Shown piece by piece: positions 1-4,904 of a stretch of 6,874 nucleotides of DNA. Location of the stretch: positions 1-6,874 of the forward strand of contig JBPCPI010000263.1 of the NCBI GenBank assembly GCA_050999295.1, written 5' to 3'. Within the stretch, counting starts at the first letter, position 1. Every line of letters begins with the position of its first letter. The stretch comes from JACCQS01 sp050999295 (GTDB taxonomy: Bacteria > Actinomycetota > Actinomycetes > Mycobacteriales > Geodermatophilaceae). Below the pieces are notes generated by a model. It saw only the letters and a program-made list of their open reading frames with translations. It was not told the DNA's origin and did no database searches. A program made the position numbers and the translations under genes.

Positions 1-222
1 CCGGACGGCCTGGGAGCTGCCCTTGGCCGTAGCCAGCCGGCGCAGGCTGGTTCCTGAGCTCCCGGCCTGTCCGGGCGTGGGGCCCCCGCCCTTGGTGGTC
101 TTGGAGCCCCTGGTGGTCTTGGAGCCCTTGGTGGACGCGGAGCCCTTGGCGGCCGTTGTCCGGAGCGCTCGACTCGCCGGCGCCGGGCGCGCGGGCCGCC
201 CGCTCTTCTCGTTCGCTGGCAT
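1..222 (-). CDS. Unrecognised protein with basic, low-complexity N-terminus (partial, 3' end outside window)
   Basis: An open minus-strand frame runs from an ATG at 222 to the left edge, 74 codons with no stop. The visible protein starts MPANEKSGRPARPAPASRAL and is rich in Lys, Arg, Ser, Thr, Gly and Pro, with a hexapeptide repeat of the form GS(K/A)(T/S)T(K/R) at about residues 27-44. No domain, signal peptide or membrane segment is visible, so no function is assigned. Lys is always AAG and Ser/Thr codons nearly always end in C, matching the coding bias of the neighbours; this favours the minus frame over the overlapping plus-strand frame. It diverges from the M23 gene. In M. tuberculosis the neighbour here is sucC, but these residues do not look like a SucC N-terminus. 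There is no clear Shine-Dalgarno before the ATG, and TAGCGT about 10 bases upstream could be a -10 box. Confidence 0.5.
   Translation of the reverse strand, partial: MPANEKSGRPARPAPASRALRTTAAKGSASTKGSKTTRGSKTTKGGGPTPGQAGSSGTSLRRLATAKGSSQAVR
91..144. repeat. 18-bp tandem repeat, three units, coding for GSKTTK/R-type hexapeptides
   Basis: Three consecutive 18-bp units (91-108, 109-126, 127-144) share the pattern CTTGGTGGTCTTGGAGCC. The first two differ at one base and the third is more diverged. Read on the minus strand in the frame of the partial gene, they encode basic hexapeptides. The repeat length is a multiple of three, so gain or loss of a unit would keep the frame. Confidence 0.75.
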
Positions 223-311
223 GTCGGTTACGACGCTAGCAAGGGCGATGAGCAGAAATTCCGGGCGAGGGGTTTGCATCCCCACCACGGGTTGGTTACG
301 GTCGCGTCACG

Positions 312-333
312 GAGCCGAAACTGGCTCTTTTCT
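312..333 (+). terminator. Small hairpin followed by T-run in the divergent gap (weak terminator-like)
   Basis: GAGCC (312-316) pairs with GGCTC (323-327) around a 6-base loop and is followed by TTTTCT. The stem is only 5 bp. Both flanking genes point away from this gap, so it would act, if at all, inside the 5' leader of the M23 transcript. This could be chance. Confidence 0.2.
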
Positions 334-420
334 GCTGTCTAGCCCACGGTAACCGAGCGTGAGCGCAACCGCACACAGGGACAGTTTTCGGGTCTTCCGG
401 TACACGCGGGGTCCGTGGCT

Positions 421-434
421 TGGACTGCAGTCCA
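421..434. promoter_or_regulatory. Perfect 14-bp palindrome upstream of the M23 gene
   Basis: TGGACTGCAGTCCA is a perfect palindrome ending 21 bases before the proposed GTG start of the M23 peptidase. It has no central loop, so it suits a dimeric DNA-binding protein better than an RNA hairpin. I do not recognise it as the operator of a known regulator. In the rest of the 223-455 gap I could not identify a convincing promoter or riboswitch. Confidence 0.35.
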
Positions 435-455
435 TTGGGTCGAAGAAGGGGTCAG

Positions 456-1157
456 GTGTCGCGTCACCGCACACCCCGCGCCGAGCGCGAGGGGAGCCGC
501 ATCCCACGACCCCCCAGCAACCGTGGCCCGCTGATCCTCGCGGCACTGGTGATCGGTGCCGTGCTGGCCTGGCTTCCCGGCGGCGTTGCAGGCCCCCAGA
601 CCCCCGCTTCGGTGAGCGCGGACAGTGCGTACGGCGTCGGCAGTGACAGCGGCGTCCCGCTAAGCGCCGATGACACACCCCGCCAGGCCATCTCCGAGGC
701 TGAAGCGGCCGCGCGTCTGGAGTCGCTGGCTGCCTCGCGCTCAGCGCGCGACGCGAGTCCTGAATACTTCCTGCCCGTCAACGGACGCTTCACCAGCTGC
801 TTCTGCATGCGCTGGGGGAGAATGCACCAAGGCATCGACATCGCGGCGCCCACCGGCACGCCGATCGTGGCACCCGAAGCGGGAGTGGTCCTCGAAGCCG
901 GGCCGGCCAGCGGCTACGGAAACGTCATCTATCTCCAGCACGAGAGCGGCGATGTCACGGTCTACGGCCACATGTCCGAGGTCCTCGTCGACGCCGGCCA
1001 GATCGTCGAGGGGGGGGAAGTCATCGCTGAAGTCGGGAACGAAGGCTTCTCGACCGGCCCGCACCTGCATTTCGAGGTGCGCGTGGGCGGGCGCAACGGT
1101 GCTCCGATCGATCCTGAAGATTGGCTGCTCGAGCGCGGGATCGACGTCCGCACTTAG
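456..1157 (+). CDS. M23 (lysostaphin-type) zinc metallopeptidase, membrane-anchored
   Basis: A 233-residue protein of the M23 family, whose members cut peptide cross-links of peptidoglycan outside the membrane. The basic N-terminus (residues 1-24) is followed by one hydrophobic segment (about 25-42), read as a membrane anchor or uncleaved signal, then a Ser/Ala/Asp-rich linker (45-100). The M23 domain spans about 103-222. The zinc ligands are present: His124 and Asp128 in MHQGID, and HLH at 203-205; His172 in YGHM is the usual further active-site histidine. The GTG at 456 was chosen because AAGGGG (446-451) lies 4 bases upstream; an in-frame TTG at 420 lacks this and would add 12 residues before the basic stretch. 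It resembles Rv0950c in content and gene order. The strand before the first zinc ligand reads TSCFCMRW, with two cysteines (115, 117) where I would expect glycines. It converges on pcrA. Confidence 0.9.
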   Translation: MSRHRTPRAEREGSRIPRPPSNRGPLILAALVIGAVLAWLPGGVAGPQTPASVSADSAYGVGSDSGVPLSADDTPRQAISEAEAAARLESLAASRSARDASPEYFLPVNGRFTSCFCMRWGRMHQGIDIAAPTGTPIVAPEAGVVLEAGPASGYGNVIYLQHESGDVTVYGHMSEVLVDAGQIVEGGEVIAEVGNEGFSTGPHLHFEVRVGGRNGAPIDPEDWLLERGIDVRT

Positions 1158-1186
1158 CCCACGAGCGAGTGATGCGCCTACTGCAC

Positions 1187-1209
1187 CGCGGCAGCGAGCG
1201 CTAACCGCG
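1187..1209. terminator. Possible imperfect hairpin between convergent M23 and pcrA genes
   Basis: CGCGG (1187-1191) pairs with CCGCG (1205-1209), with AGC/GCT pairing inside. It lies in the 79-bp gap between two convergent genes, where a shared terminator is expected. There is no T-run on either strand, so this is weak evidence. Confidence 0.2.
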
Positions 1210-1236
1210 CAGGACCTCGGTGCGGCGCCGGCCGTA

Positions 1237-3651
1237 CTAGAGCTTGTGGACCGGTGCGTATCGCAGGATGAGCCGCTTGTAGCCGCCCGTGCCGAAGTCG
1301 ATCGTGGCCTGAGCCTTGTCGCCGAGGCCGGACACTGCGGTGACGGTCCCGAGCCCGAACGCATCGTGACTGACTCGATCGCCGGGTTCGAGTGAGATCA
1401 GCGGGCGGCTGCCGAAGCCACCGCGCAATCCCCCACTGGACAGGCCCGTTGCGGCCACCCGTGCCTGAGCAGAGCCGAGCGGGGAGGCAGGTGCGGCTTG
1501 CATACGTTCCCAATCCACGAGATCCGGCGGTAACTCATCGAGAAACCGTGATGCAGGGTTGTACGAGGGCTGCCCCCACGCGGCGCGTACCGCCGCGCGC
1601 GAGACGAACAGCCACTTCTGGGCCCGGGTGATCCCGACGTAAGCCAGCCGCCGCTCCTCCTCGAGCTCTCGCGGATCCCCGAGGGATCTCATGTGCGGGA
1701 AGATCCCGTCCTCGAGACCGGTGAGGAACACGACGGGGAACTCCAGGCCTTTGGCGGTGTGCAGGGTCATCAGGGTGACGACCCCGGCATCGTCTCCGGC
1801 CACCGGGACCTGATCGGCATCGGCGATCAGAGACACCTGCTCGAGGAATCCCAGCAGCCCACCCTCGAGGTTGGCCGCCTCGAACTCCGCGGCGACCGAC
1901 ACCAGTTCGGTCAGGTTATCCACCCGGCTCTCGTCCTGGGGGTCGTCCGAGTTGGCCAGTGCCTCGAAGTATCCGGTCTGGTCGAGCACCCCCTGCAGGA
2001 TCGCCGCCGGACCGACGCCGGCGGTGACCTGCTCGGCGAAGGAGTCCATCAGCGCGATGTAGTCCGCGATCGCCGCTGCCGACCGTGGATTGATACCCGG
2101 CGCATCGTCAGCCCGGCGCAGGGCGTCGGTGAAGCTGATCCGCTCCCGTGACGCCAGCGCCTCGACGCAGACCTCCGCGCGGTCGCCGATTCCGCGCCGT
2201 GGGGTGTTCAGGATCCGGCGGACGCTGACCACGTCGTCGGGGTTGGCGATCGCCCGCAGGTAGGCAAGCGCGTCCCGTACCTCCTTGCGCTCGTAGAAGC
2301 GCACACCACCAACGACCTTGTACGGCATACCGACCCGGATAAACACCTCTTCGAAGACTCGGGAGGCGCTGTTGGTGCGGTAGAAGACCGCGACGTCTGC
2401 GGGACGGGCAAGATCGGCGTCGGTGAGCTTGTCGATCTGCTCGGCGACCCAGGCTGCCTCGTCATGCTCGTTGTCCGCGACGTAGCCGCGGATCGGCTCC
2501 CCTGCACCGGCATCGGACCACAGGTTCTTGGGTCGGCGCGCGGTGTTCCGGGTGATCACCGAGTTGGCGGCCGACAGAATGGTCTGCGTGGAACGGTAGT
2601 TCTGCTCGAGCAGGACGGTCGTCGCGTCGGGATAGTCACGTTCGAACTCATCGATGTTCCGAATCGTGGCGCCGCGGAAGGCATATATCGACTGGTCGGC
2701 ATCACCGACGACACACAGCTCGGCGGGTTCCAGATCCTCGCTTTGGCCGAGAAGGTCACCGTCGGCGGTGCGCCGTTCGGGTCGTCCGACCAATTCGCGA
2801 ATCAGCATGTACTGCGCGTGGTTGGTGTCCTGGTACTCATCAACAAGAACGTGCCGAAATCTTCGGCGATAGTACTCGGCCATGTCTGGAAATGCCTGCA
2901 GCGCATGGACTGTCGTCATGATGAGATCGTCGAAATCCATGGCATTTGCTTCGCGCAACCGGCGCTGATACATCCGGTAGGCCTCGCCGAGCACCTTCTG
3001 TGCACCCGTCGTGGGCGAGAACGACTCGTCGTCGATCAGTTCGTTCTTGAGGTTGCTGACCTGGTTGACCAGGAGTCGCCCTGGGTAGCGCCGCGGGTCG
3101 AGATCGAGATCCCGGGCGACCATGGTCATCAGGCGGGCGGAGTCGGCCTGGTCGTAGATGGAGAAGGTGCTCTTGAACCCGATCGTCTTGGCGTGCTCGC
3201 GCAGGATCCGTACGCACATGGAGTGGAAGGTCGAGACCCACATGACCCGGGCTCGGCCGCCCACCAGGCTGGCCACCCGGTTCTTCATCTCCCCCGCCGC
3301 CTTGTTGGTGAAGGTGATCGCGAGGATCGAGCCCGGGGCGACGTCTTGTGCGGCTAGGAGGTAGGCGATCCGGTGGGCGAGCACCCTGGTCTTGCCCGAC
3401 CCAGCACCCGCGACGATGAGCAACGGACCGCCCTCGTGGATTACCGCTTCGCGTTGTGACGGGTTCAGGCCGTCGAGCAGTGCTGCGATCCGCCGCTCGC
3501 GAGGGTCGTTCTCCGCGGCGGCCGCGCGGGCGCCGGCTTCGGCATCGTCCTCGACGAGCGCCTGCTGGCCGTCACGGGCCAGGTAGTCGATGGGTGCAGG
3601 TGGAGCGGCCGGGCGAAGCCGGTCACCGACTTGGCTGGGGTTGACGGACAT
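1237..3651 (-). CDS. pcrA: ATP-dependent DNA helicase PcrA/UvrD1 (superfamily 1A)
   Basis: An 804-residue 3'-5' DNA helicase/translocase for nucleotide excision repair and removal of obstacles from DNA. All SF1A motifs are visible in order: Q motif LNPSQREAV (62-70); Walker A GAGSGKT (82-88, Lys87); motif Ia TFTNKAA (113-119); Ib STFHS (140-144); Walker B DEYQ (271-274); motif III GDADQSIYAFRG (316-327); motif IV QNYRS (350-354); motif V TLHTAKGLEF (629-638); motif VI YVGITRA (671-677). The C-terminus (about 754-802) is a Tudor-like fold of the kind that contacts RNA polymerase in PcrA/UvrD proteins. Length is slightly above what I recall for M. tuberculosis UvrD1, mostly from a variable N-terminal extension (1-55). 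The ATG at 3651 lacks a Shine-Dalgarno but sits just after a TAGAGT -10 box, suggesting a leaderless or nearly leaderless message. No LexA box is visible upstream. Confidence 0.97.
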   Translation of the reverse strand: MSVNPSQVGDRLRPAAPPAPIDYLARDGQQALVEDDAEAGARAAAAENDPRERRIAALLDGLNPSQREAVIHEGGPLLIVAGAGSGKTRVLAHRIAYLLAAQDVAPGSILAITFTNKAAGEMKNRVASLVGGRARVMWVSTFHSMCVRILREHAKTIGFKSTFSIYDQADSARLMTMVARDLDLDPRRYPGRLLVNQVSNLKNELIDDESFSPTTGAQKVLGEAYRMYQRRLREANAMDFDDLIMTTVHALQAFPDMAEYYRRRFRHVLVDEYQDTNHAQYMLIRELVGRPERRTADGDLLGQSEDLEPAELCVVGDADQSIYAFRGATIRNIDEFERDYPDATTVLLEQNYRSTQTILSAANSVITRNTARRPKNLWSDAGAGEPIRGYVADNEHDEAAWVAEQIDKLTDADLARPADVAVFYRTNSASRVFEEVFIRVGMPYKVVGGVRFYERKEVRDALAYLRAIANPDDVVSVRRILNTPRRGIGDRAEVCVEALASRERISFTDALRRADDAPGINPRSAAAIADYIALMDSFAEQVTAGVGPAAILQGVLDQTGYFEALANSDDPQDESRVDNLTELVSVAAEFEAANLEGGLLGFLEQVSLIADADQVPVAGDDAGVVTLMTLHTAKGLEFPVVFLTGLEDGIFPHMRSLGDPRELEEERRLAYVGITRAQKWLFVSRAAVRAAWGQPSYNPASRFLDELPPDLVDWERMQAAPASPLGSAQARVAATGLSSGGLRGGFGSRPLISLEPGDRVSHDAFGLGTVTAVSGLGDKAQATIDFGTGGYKRLILRYAPVHKL

Positions 3652-3660
3652 GTCAGCACA

Positions 3661-3666
3661 ACTCTA
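3661..3666 (-). promoter_or_regulatory. Candidate -10 box of pcrA
   Basis: On the minus strand TAGAGT fits TANNNT and ends 9 bases before the pcrA ATG, putting the expected transcription start within 2-3 bases of the start codon. No good -35 hexamer is visible. It lies about 40 bp from the divergent promoter of the leader-peptide unit. Confidence 0.45.
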
Positions 3667-3706
3667 CGGCGCCGCGGTGACTTTCCCGACCGAGCCAGTC
3701 CTGTGG

Positions 3707-3712
3707 CATACT
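3707..3712 (+). promoter_or_regulatory. Candidate -10 box for the chorismate mutase leader transcript
   Basis: CATACT matches TATAAT at four of six positions and ends 7 bases before the leader-peptide ATG at 3720. The transcription start would then fall on or next to that ATG, giving a leaderless message. This agrees with the absence of a Shine-Dalgarno before the ATG. The -35 region (around 3683-3688, TTCCCG) is poor. Confidence 0.45.
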
Positions 3713-3719
3713 CCCGCGC

Positions 3720-3785
3720 ATGTCCTTCAGCGCGCGTGAGTTTTACTATGGGTACCGGCCTCCGGTATCCGTCGCTGCTGACTGA
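3720..3785 (+). CDS. Phe/Tyr-rich leader peptide of chorismate mutase attenuator
   Basis: A 21-codon ORF beginning MSFSAREFYYGYRPPV and ending at a TGA at 3783-3785. Two Phe and three Tyr codons occur in the first twelve, four of them in the run FYYGY (3741-3755), far above chance for such a peptide in GC-rich DNA. It stops 16 bases before an intrinsic terminator and 84 bases before the chorismate mutase start. The inferred role is a sensor: ribosomes stalling at Phe or Tyr codons when charged tRNA is scarce would change folding of the RNA and let polymerase pass the terminator. Phe and Tyr are the end products of the branch opened by chorismate mutase, so the logic is direct. A leader peptide with an F-Y-F motif is reported upstream of aroF in Corynebacterium glutamicum, by recollection; I know of no described case at this gene. 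Confidence 0.8.
   Translation: MSFSAREFYYGYRPPVSVAAD
3750..3770 (+). promoter_or_regulatory. Hairpin inside the leader ORF (possible pause / 1:2 structure of attenuator)
   Basis: Bases 3750-3758 pair with 3762-3770: nine pairs including one G-U, around a 3-base loop. The stem contains the last Tyr codon of the leader and starts right after the TTT-TAC-TAT run. In a classical attenuator this is where the 1:2 pause hairpin lies. A competing pairing of 3755-3765 with 3806-3816 (nine of eleven positions, one wobble) would break the terminator stem. A second option is 3774-3780 with 3814-3820 (seven pairs, one wobble). Which is the real antiterminator is not settled. Confidence 0.55.
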
Positions 3786-3801
3786 GCACAGTCCACGACA
3801 G

Positions 3802-3836
3802 ACACCCCGGGCCCGGCAGCCCGGGGTGTTGTTCTT
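3802..3836 (+). terminator. Intrinsic terminator (attenuator) upstream of chorismate mutase
   Basis: ACACCCCGGGC (3802-3812) pairs perfectly with GCCCGGGGTGT (3819-3829): eleven pairs with a 6-base loop, followed by the T-rich tract TGTTCTT (3830-3836). It sits between the leader peptide stop and the chorismate mutase Shine-Dalgarno. Since pcrA points the other way, its most likely purpose is conditional termination of the transcript that reads into chorismate mutase. Confidence 0.85.
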
Positions 3837-3859
3837 CCCGGACGCGGGTCCACAGCTTC

Positions 3860-3866
3860 GGAGGAA
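3860..3866 (+). promoter_or_regulatory. Shine-Dalgarno of chorismate mutase
   Basis: GGAGGAA lies 3 bases before the GTG at 3870 (5 bases counting from the GGAGG core) and 12 bases before an in-frame ATG at 3879 (14 from the core). The core spacing favours the GTG start. Unlike the leader peptide and pcrA, this gene has a strong site, as expected for a start deep inside a transcript. Confidence 0.7.
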
Positions 3867-3869
3867 CCC

Positions 3870-4193
3870 GTGATCACCATGATTGAATCGCAGCCGCAGA
3901 CCTCAGCCGATCCACCTGGGACTACGGCGCCGTCGTTGACCCAAGAGCAGACCGATGCGGCGATCGGCGACCTCCGAGTGGAGATCGACTCCCTCGACGC
4001 CGCGCTCGTGGAGCTCGTGGCACGACGCATCCAGCTTTCGAAACAGGTCGGCCGACTCCGGATGGCCGCCGGGGGCACGCGGTTGTCGTTGTCCCGCGAA
4101 CAAGCGGTGGTCGCCAGATTCTCGGCCGAGCTTGGCGAGACCGGTACGTCGCTGGCGATGCTGCTCCTACGAGCGGGTCGTGGCCGGCTCTGA
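3870..4193 (+). CDS. Chorismate mutase, AroQ class (monofunctional, high-GC Gram-positive type)
   Basis: A 107-residue cytoplasmic enzyme converting chorismate to prephenate, the first step of the Phe/Tyr branch. It aligns by eye with what I recall of M. tuberculosis Rv0948c, mainly over LRVEIDSLDAALVELVARR and MAAGGTRLSLSRE. The residues matching that enzyme's active site are kept: Arg36, Arg53, Arg64, Arg76 and Glu77. The first 30 residues are a variable, Pro/Thr/Gln-rich extension. The C-terminus LLLRAGRGRL matches Rv0948c but ends two residues early, without the final Gly-His. That tail matters in mycobacteria because the small mutase is activated by complex formation with DAHP synthase. 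Expression is probably controlled by the attenuator just upstream. Its last 14 bases overlap a PIG-L fragment in another frame. The GTG start was chosen on Shine-Dalgarno spacing; ATG at 3879 is the alternative. Confidence 0.93.
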   Translation: MITMIESQPQTSADPPGTTAPSLTQEQTDAAIGDLRVEIDSLDAALVELVARRIQLSKQVGRLRMAAGGTRLSLSREQAVVARFSAELGETGTSLAMLLLRAGRGRL

Positions 4194-4446
4194 GCTGTTG
4201 CGCGCCTTGCCCAGCATCGCCCCCGTGTCCGGTCCTGCGTACATCTCGCCCGATGATGTCGATTTCGGCGCCGCCGGCACCATCGCCAGCTTCATCGATG
4301 CCGGACTGCACGTCACCTACTGCCTGATCGCCGATGGGGACGCGGGCGGCTTCGACGACGCGGTCGATCGCACCGCGATCCCGGCCATTAGCCAGAGTGA
4401 GCAGCGGCAGCCCGGCCGAGGCCTTCACATCTTCGGTACGGCCTGA
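4180..4446 (+). pseudogene. PIG-L/LmbE-family deacetylase remnant (N-terminal fragment, zinc motif lost)
   Basis: From a GTG at 4180 a frame of 88 codons encodes the N-terminal portion of a PIG-L (LmbE-like) N-acetylglucosaminyl deacetylase, the zinc family that includes mycothiol-pathway enzymes. The recognisable core is PDDVDFGAAGTIASFIDAG, then VTYCLIADGDAGGFDDAV and IPAISQSEQRQ. Intact members usually run about 230-290 residues and carry HPDD; here the histidine is a serine (SPDD, codon TCG at 4246-4248), removing a zinc ligand. After SEQRQ the family likeness fades and a TGA closes the frame at 4444-4446, so the remaining two thirds, with the second zinc motif, are missing. It overlaps the chorismate mutase end by 14 bases. 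Most likely a decayed gene; a short expressed protein cannot be excluded. Confidence 0.72.
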
Positions 4447-4454
4447 CCCCCGCA

Positions 4455-4482
4455 TTGCTGCACTCACTTCGGGCCCTAGATT
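4455..4482 (+). promoter_or_regulatory. Candidate promoter of the VOC-domain gene
   Basis: TTGCTG (4455-4460) and TAGATT (4477-4482) are separated by 16 bases. The -10 ends 6 bases before the ATG at 4489, so the expected start of transcription falls on the start codon. No Shine-Dalgarno precedes that ATG, which agrees with a leaderless message. Confidence 0.5.
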
Positions 4483-4488
4483 CCCGGC

Positions 4489-4878
4489 ATGGCTGAACGG
4501 GACAACAGCGTTGGGGACCTGCACCTCGCGACAGTGGTCATCAATGTCAGGGACATACCGCGAGCGGTCCAGTTCTGGGCGGCAGCCCTCGGCTATCAGC
4601 AGCGCAAGCAGGAGTGGAATCCGGAGTTCATGATGCTGGTAGATCCCGAAGGCAAGGGTCTGCCGCTCTCCGTTCAGCTGACCGATACCGATCCGCGCGA
4701 ACCGGTGCGCGTACACGTGGATCTCTACACCGACGAGCAGGACCGCCATGTCCGGCGCTTGGTCGCGCTGGGCGCGACGCGCGTCGAGGACTGGCCCTAT
4801 CCCGACGACTGCGACTTCATCGTCCTACGGGATCCGGATGGCAACGAGTTCTGCGTCATCGACCACGCTGCGCTCTGA
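4489..4878 (+). CDS. VOC-superfamily (glyoxalase-like) protein
   Basis: A 129-residue protein with the vicinal-oxygen-chelate fold typical of glyoxalase/bleomycin-resistance relatives. The first half has the strand-helix-strand start LATVVINVRDIPRAVQFW (residues 13-30) and LGY (34-36). The second half has VHVDLYTD (75-82), with His76 at a common metal position, then the helix HVRRLVALGATRVED and the closing signature DPDGNEFCVID (115-125), with Glu120 at the usual last metal-ligand position. Length is normal for a single-chain two-module member, which often dimerises. The substrate cannot be told from sequence; many such proteins are uncharacterised. It begins 42 bases after the PIG-L remnant, apparently from its own leaderless promoter, and converges on the HNH gene with a 26-bp gap in which I see no clear terminator. 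Confidence 0.88.
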   Translation: MAERDNSVGDLHLATVVINVRDIPRAVQFWAAALGYQQRKQEWNPEFMMLVDPEGKGLPLSVQLTDTDPREPVRVHVDLYTDEQDRHVRRLVALGATRVEDWPYPDDCDFIVLRDPDGNEFCVIDHAAL

Positions 4879-4904
4879 CAAGCTGTGGCGAATCACGCAG
4901 AGGG

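Noticed and set aside
23..352. Plus-strand 109-codon open frame at the left edge
   Set aside because: The minus frame over the same bases has the better codon bias and a plausible divergent arrangement with M23. The plus frame has a repetitive Leu/Val/Pro translation produced by the 18-bp repeat and no Shine-Dalgarno.
223..455. c-di-AMP (ydaO) or other riboswitch upstream of the M23 peptidase
   Set aside because: Such riboswitches precede some actinobacterial cell-wall hydrolases, but I could not find the conserved ydaO core elements; only a 5-bp hairpin and a palindrome are present.
2464..3357. Plus-strand 297-codon open frame
   Set aside because: It lies entirely inside pcrA, whose helicase motifs cover the same bases on the minus strand. 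The translation has no recognisable domain; it is a GC-rich antisense shadow.
3652..3700. LexA box controlling pcrA
   Set aside because: UvrD-type helicases are SOS-induced in some bacteria, so I looked for TCGAAC-N4-GTTCGA in this gap; nothing close to it is present.
3720..3869. T-box riboswitch as the control element before chorismate mutase
   Set aside because: No T-box consensus bulge is visible and the region is too short. The leader ORF with Phe/Tyr codons explains the terminator better.
3879..4193. ATG at 3879 as the chorismate mutase start
   Set aside because: The GGAGG core is 14 bases away, against 5 for the GTG at 3870, so the GTG is preferred. The difference is three residues in a variable tail.
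3922..4749. Minus-strand 275-codon open frame across chorismate mutase, the PIG-L remnant and the VOC gene
   Set aside because: It is antisense to two clearly recognised genes and a recognised fragment. No domain is seen in its translation.
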